From Liriodendron chinense (Eukaryota; Streptophyta; Magnoliopsida; Magnoliales; Magnoliaceae): a stretch of DNA of 64,000 nt. Location of the stretch: contig ML058492.1 of assembly GCA_003013855.2 (NCBI GenBank), positions 2,759,365-2,823,364 on the forward strand. Direction: 5' to 3'. Within the stretch, counting starts at the first letter, position 1. Every line of letters begins with the position of its first letter. A model generated the notes under the pieces. That model did no database searches and was not told where the DNA came from. It saw nothing but the letters and a program-made list of their open reading frames with translations. The translations under genes were made by a program, and so were the position numbers. This document shows positions 11,265-23,170 of this stretch, piece after piece.

Positions 11265-13000
11265 ATGGTTGAGACCCGAAGGCAGAAGAAGGAACAGAAG
11301 AAAGCAGCCATCTTAGCAGCATACAGGAAGACAAACATTACAAGACCTCGCCTCGTGATCAGGAAACAGTGGCAGCCAAAGCAGGGGCAGAAGACCCTTA
11401 TCGGCAGGAGGGTTGCGTCAGCTGAGCCTGCAATGCCCGCAATGACAGTTGAGCAGTTCCCGCCGTTGTCCAAAACCTCTCGCACCGCGCAAAAGACTAC
11501 TGGGCCCGTGAGTGTAAAGTCCAAGCCCACGACAACCCGCGAACAGAATCAAAGCCCGGTTCGAAAAATCCAGTTGGCGTAAGTAGTGATGGTCCAAGTG
11601 GCCGCAGAGGCAGAAGAAGAACCTTATGGGATAGAAGAATTACCTCCGTTACAAGATCCGATCGACAGATTGGTTGAGGCTAATCGCGAGACAAACGAGC
11701 GAATGAAGGCTATCAAGGAGGCCTTGACCACTCTGATAGCACAGAATGCCACCAGAAGTATCGCACCGCCCACCCGTCAGTCGGCGGAGGAATCTCAAGG
11801 CGTGGCAGAGGGTCCAGTTGAGCCTGAACCACCTGTCCAGCCCAGGATCGTGCCAGTAGGACGTGCGCCGCTTGCCACGTCCCATGTATCATGAGAAGAG
11901 TTGTCTCAAACAATAGCCCATATGATGCAGTAAGAAAAGGAGAAAGAAAGGAGAGGCAGCTATAAATATCGGGTCCCATACCCGCCAGAGGTAGAGGAGG
12001 TACCATTTTCGGCCAATTTTAGATGCCCGGACTTCGGAAAGTTTGACGGCAGAGGGTCGCCGGAGGAGCACATCACCCACTTCTTGACCACATTGGGAAA
12101 CTGGTCCGCAGTCCCGCAGTATTGCATGCGGCTATTCGGATCTACCTTGATGGGGAAAGCCTTTCAATGGTACATGTCGCTACCGACCGATTTTGTGAGA
12201 ACATGGGAGCAGATGCAAGATGCCTTCATCTCAAAGTTTTTCGCGACCGAGAGAGAGATCTCCCTAACAGATCTAGCAATGGTCAGACAGAGAAATGGGG
12301 AACCAGTCGAAAAGTTCATCGACAGATGGGGAACCACAGCAGCTCAATGTTGTGAATTACCCAGCGAAGGCGAGCAGATGAAGATGTGTCTAAGGGCCCT
12401 AGACCCGATGATCTCGTATGGCTTGTCAGGCAATACCTTCAACTCCTTTCGCGAACTGGCAACGAAAGCACATTTGGTAGAAGAAGCAGCATCTCGGGTA
12501 AACTTCAGACCCGAGAGAAAGAAAAGAGAGATAGGAAGAGTAGTGGAGACTCACCAGGTCGACAAAAGTAAGGACCAGAAAGACCGAAAACGTCCCGCTA
12601 CCGATCATGGGTCAGAGGTGAAGGCGGCAGATATACGAGACAAGAGTAAAAAGCCCTATGTACTAAAGCGTGTGTCGATAGCCGAGAAGAGAGAGAGGGG
12701 GCGAACGGCCCATACACATTCGACATGGCTGATCTGGTTCCGATCATGGAACAGCTGATCGAAGAAGGCTTGATACGCCTACCAGAGCCAATTCGTCCAC
12801 ATGAAATTGGACGAATAAATGACCCTAAGTACTGCAAATATCACCGGTGCATCAGCCACCAAACAGAAGATTGCTTCTCCTTAAAAGGAAGAATACAGAG
12901 GTTAATCAATCAAGGGGTCATCAGCATGAAGGTACCTGAGACAGCGAAGGAGGCAGCCGGGACAATTTTAACAATCCCAATAAAAGGTGAAACCAGCTGA
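11265..13000 (+). pseudogene. gag of the 17.7 kb Tat element
   Basis: Capsid/nucleocapsid precursor. A single frame runs from the ATG at 11265 to about 12690, broken by stops TAA 11580-11582, TGA 11892-11894 and TAA 11931-11933. The N-terminal part is basic (RRQKKEQKKAA), followed by a helical linker (DRLVEANRETNERMKAIKE) and the retrotransposon gag core from about 12060 to 12490 (GSPEEHITHFLTTL, GKAFQWYMSLP, FISKFF). A frameshift near the purine run at 12690-12703 moves the frame by one. The shifted frame (12700-13000) carries a zinc knuckle, CKYHRCISHQTEDC, near 12833-12875. It ends at TGA 12998-13000, after which the same frame continues into the protease region. The protein would coat genomic RNA in cytoplasmic particles. 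It cannot be made intact. Confidence 0.9.
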
Positions 13001-15628
13001 TCAACCTCGTTCCCTGAGCTGAAGGAACCATGGACTCTAGTCAGTAGCAAGAAAAGACTTGAGAACAGACAAAGACTCATGAAACGAAAGAAGAGCAGAG
13101 GAAGAGGAAGAAGAGAGAGGTCGCAGGGGCAGGAACGACTCATGACAAGCATGGCCCACTGCTGAATGGTGTCGTTTGCCGAATAAGCATCGCCCGAAGA
13201 GACCCCACAAGTAGTGGAAAGGGAAGTTGACGCAGTCATCTTACGGTCAGGAAAGCAAATGCCTGACCGTACCCCCCCAAGACCAGACAACCCAATGCCA
13301 GAAGATGGTACCCCTGACAGATCACAGGAAAGACCTCGCATGCAAAAGTCGAAAGAAAAGGTCGTCGAAGCTACGACCAGTCAGCCAAACCCTAGGCCAG
13401 TGGCATACGATATCATGTCGCATCTACGAAAGGTTCCCACCCGCCTAAGCATATACGATGCTCTATGTCTCTCGAAAGTGTACAGGGAAATGTTAATCTA
13501 CGCCTTACTTGACAACGAAGTCAGGGAGGTCACAATAATAGAGATAGAAGAAGAAATGAATAATTCAGATAAATTTTGGGAAGGGTATATACCGGTGTCA
13601 CAAGTCATGCCTGTCAACCATCCTTCAACCATCACTTTCTCAGAAGAAGACCCCACGATAGAATCAATGGACCACAATCGCCCGCTGATGGTCATAGGAA
13701 TAATCAGGGATACCGAGATCAAGAGGTGCATGCTGGACGACGGGTCTGCCATGAATATCATGCTCTTGAAAACATTACAGAGACTGGGTTATAGGCAATC
13801 GGTGTTACGCCCGAGTTTCATGATGATTCAAGGTTTCAATCAAGACAGTCAGCGTACGCTCGGATCAATCACAGTAATGTTAGAAATTGAAGAACTGACA
13901 ACGAAGGTGACATGTCAGGTAATCGATGCAGTGACAACATACAACCTCCTTCTAGGAAGGCCTTGGCTCCATCAAAATCGCATAATCCCCTCGACATATC
14001 ACCAGTGTTTTAAATATAGCAGAGACGGGGTCCAACGCAGGGTAGCAGCAGATCCAAAACCATACACAATAGCCGAGTCATTTTTAGCCGATGCAAAATA
14101 TTACAACTCGGCCGACGGCAGTGAAACTAGCGAAAGGACCGAGGTATCAAAGAAGGGGCAAGGGGCAAAGCCTCGAATAGAGAAGTTCGTGCAGAGAAGT
14201 AAGCCTCAAACCGTCACTCAGGGGAGATCCCGACATCAGCTAGAAAATCACTCTCAGCCGATTGCGAAGAAGTTCTATGTGGTACCGCAACATCTACGTC
14301 AACCAGGGCAGTCTGTGTTAAAACTGATATCAGATCAAGACATGAGCGTGCTCAAGTCCAACTTCAATATGTCGGTACCCAAGATAGGGAGAACCAAACT
14401 ATTTCCAAAAGCTCCAAGCCAATTCATCGTGCCGTCAAGAGACGTCACCCAGAAAGACATCGCGTTTCACTCAGGGCCAAGCCAACCAGTACCATCGGAA
14501 GAAAGAGATGAGGGAAGGAGACTTGCCCAACCTCGACTGATAGAAGAGAGATATAGCAGAGCCAGCCGGAAGATCATGAAGAATATGGGATTCTCCGGCC
14601 AAGGGACAGACATAAAGAAGAGGTTATTAGCTCCATTTGAAGAACATAAACAAGTATACCGAAACGGAGAAGGTCTAGGGGCTAGGGCGAGTGTAAACAT
14701 GGTAACCATCGGCCCGGCAGAAGAGATTCAGTCACAGGAGCCTATTGATATTGTCCAGCCAAGTGTCGCACCCGTGCAACTAGAAGATGGTGGGCAACCG
14801 ACGATCGATGAACTCGAAGAGATAAATCTGGGCACCCCCGAAGAACCTAGGAATACATACTTGAGCAGAAACGTCCCGGAAAGTGAGAGAGAGAGATATC
14901 TGCAGCTATTAAAGGAGAATAAGGACATCTTTGCCTGGACATACTCAGAAATGCCCGGGCTCAGCCCGACGATCGCCATGCACAAGCTAAGTATCATGAA
15001 GGAAAAGAAGCCCGTGAAGCAACCGCAGCGACGATTTCATCCGGACATTATACCCAAGATTGAAGAAGAAGTCAAGAGACTGATTCAGGCCGGGTTCGTT
15101 CGAGAGGTGAAGTACCCCCGATGGATCTCAAACATCGTGCCGGTCAAGAAGAAGAGCGGACAAATCCCATTATGTGTCGACTTTCGAAATCTAAATGAAG
15201 CCTGCCCTAAAGACGATTTTTCCCTCCCAATTCCAGAGCTGTTGATTGATAGCACGACAGGGTATGCAGTGATGTCCTTCATGGATGGGTATTCGGGATA
15301 CAATCAAATTCGTATGGCCCCAGAGGATGAAGAAGCCACGGCTTTCCGCATAACTCTCGGCATCTACTGTTATCGCGTAATGCCCTTCGGATTGAAGAAC
15401 GCAGGGGCAACATACCAGCGCGCAATGCACGTCATATTTCAGGATATGATGCATAAACATGTCGAATGCTATGTAGATGATTTAGTCGTAAGGTCGGCCG
15501 ATCATGAGCAGCACAGGGAGCACCTAAGGCAAGTGTTCCAACGGTTGCGTAAGAAGAGTCTCCGTATGAATCCACTAAAATGCGCGTTCGGAGTTGCGTC
15601 TGGCAAATTTTTAGGCTTCGTGGTCTGA
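13001..15628 (+). pseudogene. Protease and reverse transcriptase of the 17.7 kb Tat element
   Basis: Same frame as the gag end. Stops at 13163-13165 (TGA) and 13184-13186 (TAA) are followed by 804 open codons from 13214. A conserved AVILRSGKQM box opens the segment near 13232. The protease loop is LDDGSAMNIM near 13735-13760, with LLGRPWLHQ near 13950. A Gly-rich G-patch-like piece (KIMKNMGFSGQG..GEGLG) lies at about 14570-14690. RT motifs follow: LCVDFRNLNEACPKDDF, GYSGYNQIRM, MPFGLKNAGATYQ and CYVDDLVVRS (about 15467-15495). The frame stops at TGA 15626-15628, inside the conserved block after LGFVV, and continues in the same frame with the RT tail. RT copies the RNA into DNA; the protease cuts the polyprotein. 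Confidence 0.93.
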
Positions 15629-18098
15629 CACAGGGGCATAGAAATCGATCCTGTAAAAATCAAGGCCATCATAGAAATGCCGCCTCCGAAGAACCTGAAG
15701 CAATTGAAGAGTTTCCAAGGCCGCGTAACATATTTGAGAAGATTCATTTCAAACCTGGCTGGTCGTTGTCAGCCGTTCTCCCACCTCAACAAGAAAGGTG
15801 TCAAGTTTGAATGGGACGCCGCCTGCCAGAAAGCTTTCAATTCATTAAAAGGGATGCTCGGGAATTCGCCAGTCCTTGCCGCCCCAATCAAAGGCAAGCC
15901 ACTGATTCTATACATTGCAGTGGGAGATAACTCGTTAGGGGCGCTCCTGGCACAAAAAAACGAGGAAGGCAAGGAAAACGCGCTATATTATTCGAGCCGC
16001 ACCTTAGTAGGGGCCGAATTTAACTACTCAACGATCGAGAAGATATGTCTGGCTCTCATCTTCGCGGTGAAGAAACTCAGACATTACTGCCTCTCGCACC
16101 AAATAACGTTGATATCTAAGGCCGACCCGATCAAATTCCTCATGAATCGGCCTATGCTGTCTAGACGCCTAGCAAAATGGGCCCTTCTCCTCTCTAAATT
16201 CGATATCACTTACGTCCCGGCCCGAGCCGTTAAAAGACAAGCGATTGCCGATTTTCTCGCTGCGCACCCTGTCCCAAGCAACGAAGAAATGGAATATGAC
16301 CTCCCAGACGACCAGGTTATGATAATTGAAGAACCGCGACTTTGGCAAATATACTTCGACGGAGCCTCTAGGTCCACAGGGGCAGGAGCAGGAGTTATAT
16401 TTATTAGCCCGCAGGGAGATCTACTGCCCTATTCATTTACGATCGTGCCAGCCTGTACCAACAATGAAGCAGAATATCAAGCCCTCATTATCGGACTACA
16501 GCTCACCCTCGAGATGCGTATCAAGGCAATACAGATCTACGGTGACTCCAGGTTGGTCATCGGACATCTGACGACAGAATATGAGGTTCGCAAACCCGAG
16601 TTGTCGCCCTTTTGCCACCAAGCGCAATCGTTGTTCGACCAGTTTCGCAATGGTAGCATTTCACATATACCAAGGCAAGAGAATGTACAGGCCGACGCAT
16701 TGGCCAGCCTAGCCGCTGCTCTGGCTAATCCCAGAGGCAGCCCACTCCAAGTAACAATAGAAGAAAGAAGGATCTTACCAACTACCGTGTCGCGTAGCGA
16801 CGAATCGAGCGTGAATCCCATCTGCTGCTTCGAAATCACAGAAGAAAATGACTGGAGAAGGCCATTTGTCGACTACTTGAAATACGGATTTTTACTGAAA
16901 GAGCCCAAGATGCGCACACAGGTCAGAAGACGCACCGATTCATTTATAATACAGAATGACGTCCTTTACAAGCGCTCGTATGAGGGAGTGTTGCTACGCT
17001 GCCTAGACCAGGATGAAGCTTACGCCACACTAAAAGAAGCTCACGGAGGAGAGTGCGGTGCTCACCAGGAGGGTAAGAACTTACATCACCGTGTCCGACA
17101 CATGGGGTATTATTGGCCCACAATGACGAAAGATGCAATGGAATACGTCAGGAAGTGTCATCAATGCCAGATACATGCAGATATAATACACTCGCCACTG
17201 GAAGAGTTACATCAATCAGTAATATCTTGGCCTTTCGCCGCCTGGGGCATGGACGTGATAGAGCCGATTAATCCGCCATCCTCTCAAGGGCACCAGTACA
17301 TTCTTGCTGTGACTGATTATTTCTCTAAATGGGCTGAAGCCATTGCCTTGAGAAATGTGAAAGCCAGACACGTCAAAAGTTTCATCCGTCACTCCATATT
17401 ATACCGGCATGGTATCCCCGAAAGAATCACCACCGACAATGGAACACCCTTCAAAAATGTCACTATCGATAGGCTATGCGCAAAGTTCAAGATCAAGCAT
17501 TGCTATTCATCGCCTTACTACCCTCTCGCGAATGGGTTGGCCGAGGCGTTCAACAAGACTATCGTGAAAATCCTGAAGAAGACTGTGGCAGAGAATAAGA
17601 AGGACTGGGACAGACGATTACCCGAAGCACTGTGGGCATATAGGACCACGTACCGCACAGCCACTAGAGCCACACCCTACTCACTGGTGTACAGTACGGA
17701 AGCTGTGATCCCGATGGAGATACAGGTAGTCACTACGGGTCGCGCTCCGACACTCCTAGACGACAGAGTACAATGCTAAACTCAGAATGGTTGAGCTGGA
17801 CGATCTGGACGAAAAGAGACTCGCCGCTCAGCAGAGGCTCGAAATGTATCAAAAACAAATCTCAGCTTCATACGATAAACGAGTCCGTGGTAGATCATTC
17901 AAGAGAGGCGACTTGGTGCTAATGATGAAACGTCCTGCACCGGCTCAAGGTCCAAAGAGTAAATTCGATCCGAAATGGGATCCAGTGTGTATCATCGATG
18001 AAGTGTACTCCAATGGAGCCTACCGGGTGACAGATTACAAAGGACAGGGCATCAATTCACTGGTGAACGGTCGATTCTTGAAAAGATATTATACTTGA
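15629..18098 (+). pseudogene. RNase H, archaeal-type RNase H and integrase of the 17.7 kb Tat element
   Basis: Continues the RT frame to TAA 17777-17779, with 700 codons open from 15677. RT connection (15677-15850), gypsy RNase H (about 15900-16260; YYSSRTLVGAEFNYSTIEK), then a second, archaeal-type RNase H (about 16340-16730; IYFDGAS, NNEAEYQALIIGL, YGDSRLVI, ENVQADALASLA). Integrase follows, with an HHCC zinc-binding region (about 17085-17175; HMGYYWP, CHQCQ) and a catalytic triad: Asp codon 17252, Asp 17435 and Glu 17543. This gives D-61-D and D-35-E, the classic DD35E spacing. A frameshift near 17765 moves the C-terminal part into the frame of 17787-18098 (MVELDDLDEKR..FDPKWDP). Dual RNase H marks the Tat lineage. 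Confidence 0.94.
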
Positions 18099-18602
18099 CG
18101 CAAGCCTATCATTATATTTTGTAATCACCCCATTAGAGGGAGAATGTAATGAAGGAATACCGAAAAAAATGATACCGCATAGGGTTTGAAGCAAAGAACT
18201 AATTATCTACTTTTTCTTTTGCCTCCACAGGTGTCAGAAAGTCGTTAAGGCTCAAGACACGTCAAGTATGGCACCCCGCCCTTCAAGACCATCAAGAAAG
18301 GGGATAAGCCCTTAACAAAGGCTCAGTCACATCCCTGCTCATACAAGCACAGGTTTGGGTCCTGACAGGGGGACGTTCTTTCCTAAATAACTCAATCAGT
18401 TTACATTCTCGCAAATGAACTAGAAATCCAGCATGAATCAGAAATTGCGATAGTATACATATTGATACATTAATTGCGATAGTATACATATTGATACATT
18501 AATTGCAATAGTATACATATTGATACAATATCCGTTACAAACGTGTGTTAAAAAAAAAAAAAACCGTCACCGTTCAGCCATCTAAGTTCTTCATGCATTG
18601 TT
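18099..18602. other. Spacer between convergent sense and antisense genes
   Basis: Sense pol ends at 18098 and the antisense gene ends at 18603, so this is the shared 3' region. It holds three tandem copies of a 29-bp unit (18443-18529) and an A-run at about 18549-18562. No ORF of note. It is a plausible site for 3' ends of both transcripts, but no specific signal can be proved. Confidence 0.6.
18443..18529. repeat. Three tandem copies of a 29-bp unit
   Basis: Unit of the form AATTGCGATAGTATACATAT plus TGATACATT, repeated three times with one change (GCGATAG to GCAATAG) in the last copy. Contains the palindrome GTATAC. Confidence 0.9.
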
Positions 18603-21600
18603 CTAACATATCGATCGCAGAACTTTGGATTTCCTTTTTGCCGCCTCTGCTTCAGCCAAAACTTGTGCAGGGTCGGGGACGTTCTGAAGAAACTGCTGCA
18701 GCTCTGTGACCTGGGCCTTTATGTCGTTGCACTTCGCCTCATGTTGATCGATAGACAACTGCAAGCGAGCCTTCTGACTGGTAAACTTGGAAAAGTTCAG
18801 GTGAACAATCAGACGCTCGGCCTGCAACCGTGCTATTTCACTATCAATCTCTTCTAGACGATCTGTGGCCCCCTTACATCTAGTGCTAGCGACTTGCCAA
18901 TCTTGCCTCGCCGCGGCCACGTCTGCCCTGTGAAGTTCCAGCTTTGGAAGAAGAGACTGCAACTGGCTACGCTTCTCCTCAGTAGAGGGATCAGGCCTGA
19001 GACGCTTTGCGCCAACGACACGAGCCATCCCCTCTTTGAACTGGACCACGTGATCGACCATCGAAGAGACATCAACCCCGAGCCATATAGCGTTATGCTC
19101 AAGCGCTTGTAGCCCTTCATCCAAAATACACCATTCATCCTCGTTCTTCAAAGAATCGATGATAGCCACCAAAAGACTCTTCAAGAGGTTCGCCTTTATC
19201 TTCGATAAACCTCGAAGAGAAGAAATGAGTGCTTCGGGCAAAACCATAGGGGCAGGGGCACAGGTCAGAACTACTGCTGACAAAACAAACGACAAACGTC
19301 AATACAGGAAAATCGCCTTCAGAAAGAAAGCAGTCGAGGCAGTAAGAGCAAGTGATGTACCGGCAATTTCAGGAATGTCGGCGGCAAGAGCGCCGGATGG
19401 AGCAGTGGGCACGGGTGACACTGGGGCCGGTTCCGTTGTTCCCTCAGTCAATGGTTCGGGTAATTCTGGAGAAGATATCACCACAACCTCGGGAATATTG
19501 GCATCAGATGCTAGCCCAACGGCAGGAAGAACTTCAGTAACGGGTTCAGTTGATGACGACTCAGCAGAAGGAGGAGCTCCCACAACAGGTTCGGGCACAC
19601 TTAACTCGATAGTAGGGGCCACGATCTCTTTCACTACGGCGGCGACGGTCACTTCTGGAATAGTGCTCTGAGCTTCAGCGTCTGCCACAGGAGGATTGGG
19701 GGGAAGGACGGATTCAGCAGGTGCTTCATCATCCAGGTCTATGAAGATCGCCCCCACGTTCTCCTCAGGGACAGATCTATCATATATAGGCTCACTCTCG
19801 TTACTTTCCCGGGTATGGCAGCCTTCACTTAGGTTGGCTTGAGAGCTTAACTCACCCTCTTCCCTGGCCTCTCCTGCGTTGACGGCAGGAGCGTCGCCGA
19901 CCTCTTTAGAAAGCTGCTCCCGCAGACGCTCGGCTCTGCGCAGTTTTCACAAGTCCTTTATCTTCTTGCCACCGCAAACGGCAGGGAGAGGAGGGGCAGT
20001 TTTCACCCAAGGACTAGTGCGTTCAGCCCATACCCCTTCATCACCATCATCACCATCACCACCATCGTCATCACCGTCATCACCACCCACATCTTCGTCG
20101 CCTTCACCGCCACCCACATCTTCATCGCCTTCACCGCCATCCACATCTTCATCACCTCCACCAGCTTCGCCCATAGCATCATCACCGTCCCTACCACCGT
20201 CACCCTTAGCGGCAGCATCATCTTCATCACCCCCTGCCTCGCCCATGGCATCATCATCACCGTCACCCTCTTCGCCATCATCACCTTCATTTCCCCCTCC
20301 CAGAATATCGCCCTCTGCGGGTAACTCATCAATGGGCCCGAGGGACGGGAACTCTGGCCCCCCTGCTGTCACATTTCTCTCTTCATGGGCGATCCAACCT
20401 TCCAGGGTATGTTCCGGCTTTTCATGGTCGATCACTACATTCAAGGAGGTCTGCAGTCTCTCCGTGCCTGGCACCGCAGGTTGATGAAGATTTTCCGATA
20501 CATAGCCAAGTCCGTTGGCAGGAGTGGGAGTGACGATAGGAGGCGTGACGAAGACGGGCTCAGTGACGAGCATGTTATTCCGAACCAGCGCATTCTGGTG
20601 GGCGCACCACCTTATCCATCCAAAGGTAGCCCCGGCAAAATACTGCGTCCCTGGGATGATGAAGGGGCAGTCGGTTCCAGTCAGCAGAAGTTGCCGCCAC
20701 ATCCACTTCCAATGAATGGGCCCAAAACCATACTCCCGCTGCTCGCGCGTCACCGGTTCTAAGGTCGCTGGCACCCCTTGATCGTACCCGAATTAGCGGG
20801 CGAAATGATTCGGGTAATAGGGTTCCCTCCAGAACTCCAGCCCTTCGCGAAGCGACAGTGACGAAGGACGAATCGCGATAAAAAAGGAACGCTCGTAATA
20901 ATCGACGCTATCGTCATCCGTGCACAGGACCGATTCTTCACTCCGGGTACCGGAGAAGTGATAAAAATATACATCGTCGAGCCGCGCGATCCTATCCTCA
21001 ATAGTGGTCAGGTTATGACTGATCATTCTCTTCTTCTGAAAGAAGTGTAGCGGGAGCTTCCCCTCTCTGATGAAATCCCCGCGCCGCACGCCATAGACCC
21101 AAGGGAAGTACACCCCGAGCCAACCAGAGAAAAAGTGCCATCCGCAGTAAGCGAAGTTCATCCCGTAGGCAGAGCGCTCCTTATTGCTGATGACGTAGCC
21201 GAATGCCCGATAGATGGAGCATAGGACCACTGGAGCCAGCGCGTACCGATGACCGTTTACTAGGGCCCCCGCAACGGCAAAACAAGACACCCTGATGTTA
21301 TCTACCTGCTTGGAGCTTGGAAGCGCCACACAGCTGAGCCAGTACGCCAGGAAACTAGCCAACTCGCAGGTGGGGGAGAGCTTGTTAGGACGAGGAAAGT
21401 TCTCTCTCATCCGTTTCTCCAGAAGTGCCTTATCACCATGACCTTCGTCATAGGCCGCGTAGTCTAGGCTGAAGGGAAAGAAACGAGGCATTAGCAGAAA
21501 GAGAGAAGTGTGATTAAGCAGTAAGGTACAACTCATTACATAACACTTACTTCAAGCCATGACTGAAATAGACCAGCCAGTCCTAGAATAGGAGCTTGTC

Positions 21601-22782
21601 TTTGAGGCCCCAAAATTGGGGTAATTCCGCGAACAACTCATAACAGGCCTCGGAGAAGAAGCCTTCGTTGACGCCTTTCTTCTTTCGGGACAGCTCATCG
21701 TCGCTTGGGACCCATTCGTCGTAGATTCTCCCGTGAATTGGGAGGCCTGCGATCCTATTAAGATCCCAGAGCGAGATGCTCATCTCGCCGCACGGCATAT
21801 GGAAGGAGTTGGTAATGGAGCACCAGTGGTTAAGGAAGCCCTTGTATACCCAAGGCTCTCGGCAAAAATAACTTGACGTCGCTTCGATCGCCTTATATAA
21901 ACCCACCGCCCGTAGGGTAGCCCGGTGCTGTTCTAAGATCCGGTTCGCCCACGCTTCGTAGCCCGGGTGGAGGACCAGATGGCCGCGGGTTCGAAATGCC
22001 CCGGTCAACCAGACTTCAGTATCCCCTAGATGATGAAACCGCTGGCGGAGGGTCTCGAAATAATGCTTGGGAAAGGGCTGATGGGGGCTGTGATTCGGCT
22101 CCAAGAAAATCATGTCCTTCACGCCTAGGACTGACTGATGCTTCCCGTTCTTAGATAGAGAACAACTGAGGAACGGTGCCGGGCCGGATGTCCAAGCGTC
22201 GACGCTATAAAAAGAGTTGTTCCTGCAAATATCAGACGGCTCGATACTCGGGAGGGATCGTTGCCGCTGATAACTCTTTGAGTAACGAATGTACTCCCGA
22301 GTGTAGGGGTTTCTAACGACAAGCGGCGCAGTGACAAGTTTAGCGCTAGACCAGGCCACCTTCATTTCATCCGACTTAGATTTGGCCTGATTCTCCAAAT
22401 ACACTTGCTTGGCGCCTTTGCCAGCCCTTTTCAGGCGATCGCGCCTGGTAGCCTAAGCAGGGATCGACGGGCTCACTTCTCTGTCCTCAGAACCTGCGGC
22501 CCCGTCCGACCGGAAGCCACGAAGATGAGCATACCAGGCATCCCACTGCTCTTGTGTGCCCCTATCTGGAGGGGGTGGCACGATCCTATCACAAAGGATT
22601 TTCTTCTGTATATCCTTGGATAGTGTAAGGATGCGCTCGTAGAAGTTGAACGTCTCCGGGGGAAGGAACCATTGCGGATTCTCAGCCGATGGCCTGGAAA
22701 CCTTCTTAGCGGCGGCGCGCTTGCGCTTTGACGGAGTTGGAGGTGGACCCGAAGGACCGGCTTGTGAAGGATCGCTGGCCAT
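18603..22782 (-). pseudogene. Antisense PMD-type protein gene inside the Tat element
   Basis: I read three exons on the minus strand: 22782-21551, 21468-19361 and 19276-18603. The introns (82 and 84 bp) have GTAAGT..CTTCAG and GTACAT..TGTCAG ends. The joined length is 4014 bases, 1338 codons with the stop, so the phases close. The start is ATG 22782, six bases after a TTGCAG acceptor that suggests a 5' UTR intron. Residues about 10-60 are Pro/Lys-rich. A plant mobile domain (PMD, aminotransferase-like) core follows, with FHMPCGEMSISLWDL near residue 327 (position 21804), leading to LPIHGR. Then come an acidic Gly/Asp/Glu stretch (20035-20330) and a coiled-coil tail (18605-18990). Four in-frame stops break it: 22453-22455 TAG, 21583-21585 TAG, 20793-20795 TAA and 19947-19949 TGA. 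PMD proteins are found in plants and in transposons. The role here is unknown. Confidence 0.8.
20035..20330 (-). repeat. Trinucleotide-rich acidic low-complexity region
   Basis: On the plus strand this is a string of TCATCACC / CATCTTCATCGCC variants. On the minus strand, in the PMD gene frame, it encodes alternating Gly, Asp, Glu and Val. The long Ser/Pro-rich open frame on the plus strand is only the shadow of this repeat. Confidence 0.8.
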
Positions 22783-23170
22783 TGAAACCTGCAACATGTA
22801 AAAAGACTCAGATACAGGGCAAAGGGAAGATGTTTGCATAAAGACAATCAAACAGTCACAAGATCCAAAGGAATACAAAGCGGCAGGTAAATAAAATACT
22901 AGCGCCAATCAAAGCCCCGGCAGAGCACACCCAAAGTAACGGAGAAAGAAATAAAGCAACAACCACAACCACAACATCATCATCACAAACATACAAACAA
23001 GGAAGGACAGCAGGGAAGAAGAAAGATACAATTATCATTCATTCATCAACCGCAAGGACAATTCCGAATGTCTAGATTGTTATATCAACTGTTTAAATTA
23101 GAAATTAATAATCGATGTAAAATAACACAAAATTGCGGGGACCCATCCCCGTAGCCAGAAAGCGAGGATC

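Noticed and set aside
19277..19360. A fifth nonsense codon in the antisense PMD gene (near 19299)
   Set aside because: It falls inside the T-rich 84-bp segment with GT..AG ends that keeps phase when removed, so it is better read as intron.
19159..19671. Plus-strand 170-codon Gly/Thr/Ala-rich ORF
   Set aside because: Shadow of antisense exon sequence; no conserved motif, and it overlaps a well-supported intron boundary on the other strand.
19879..20484. Plus-strand 201-codon Ser/Pro-rich ORF
   Set aside because: It is the opposite-strand shadow of the acidic repeat of the antisense PMD gene.
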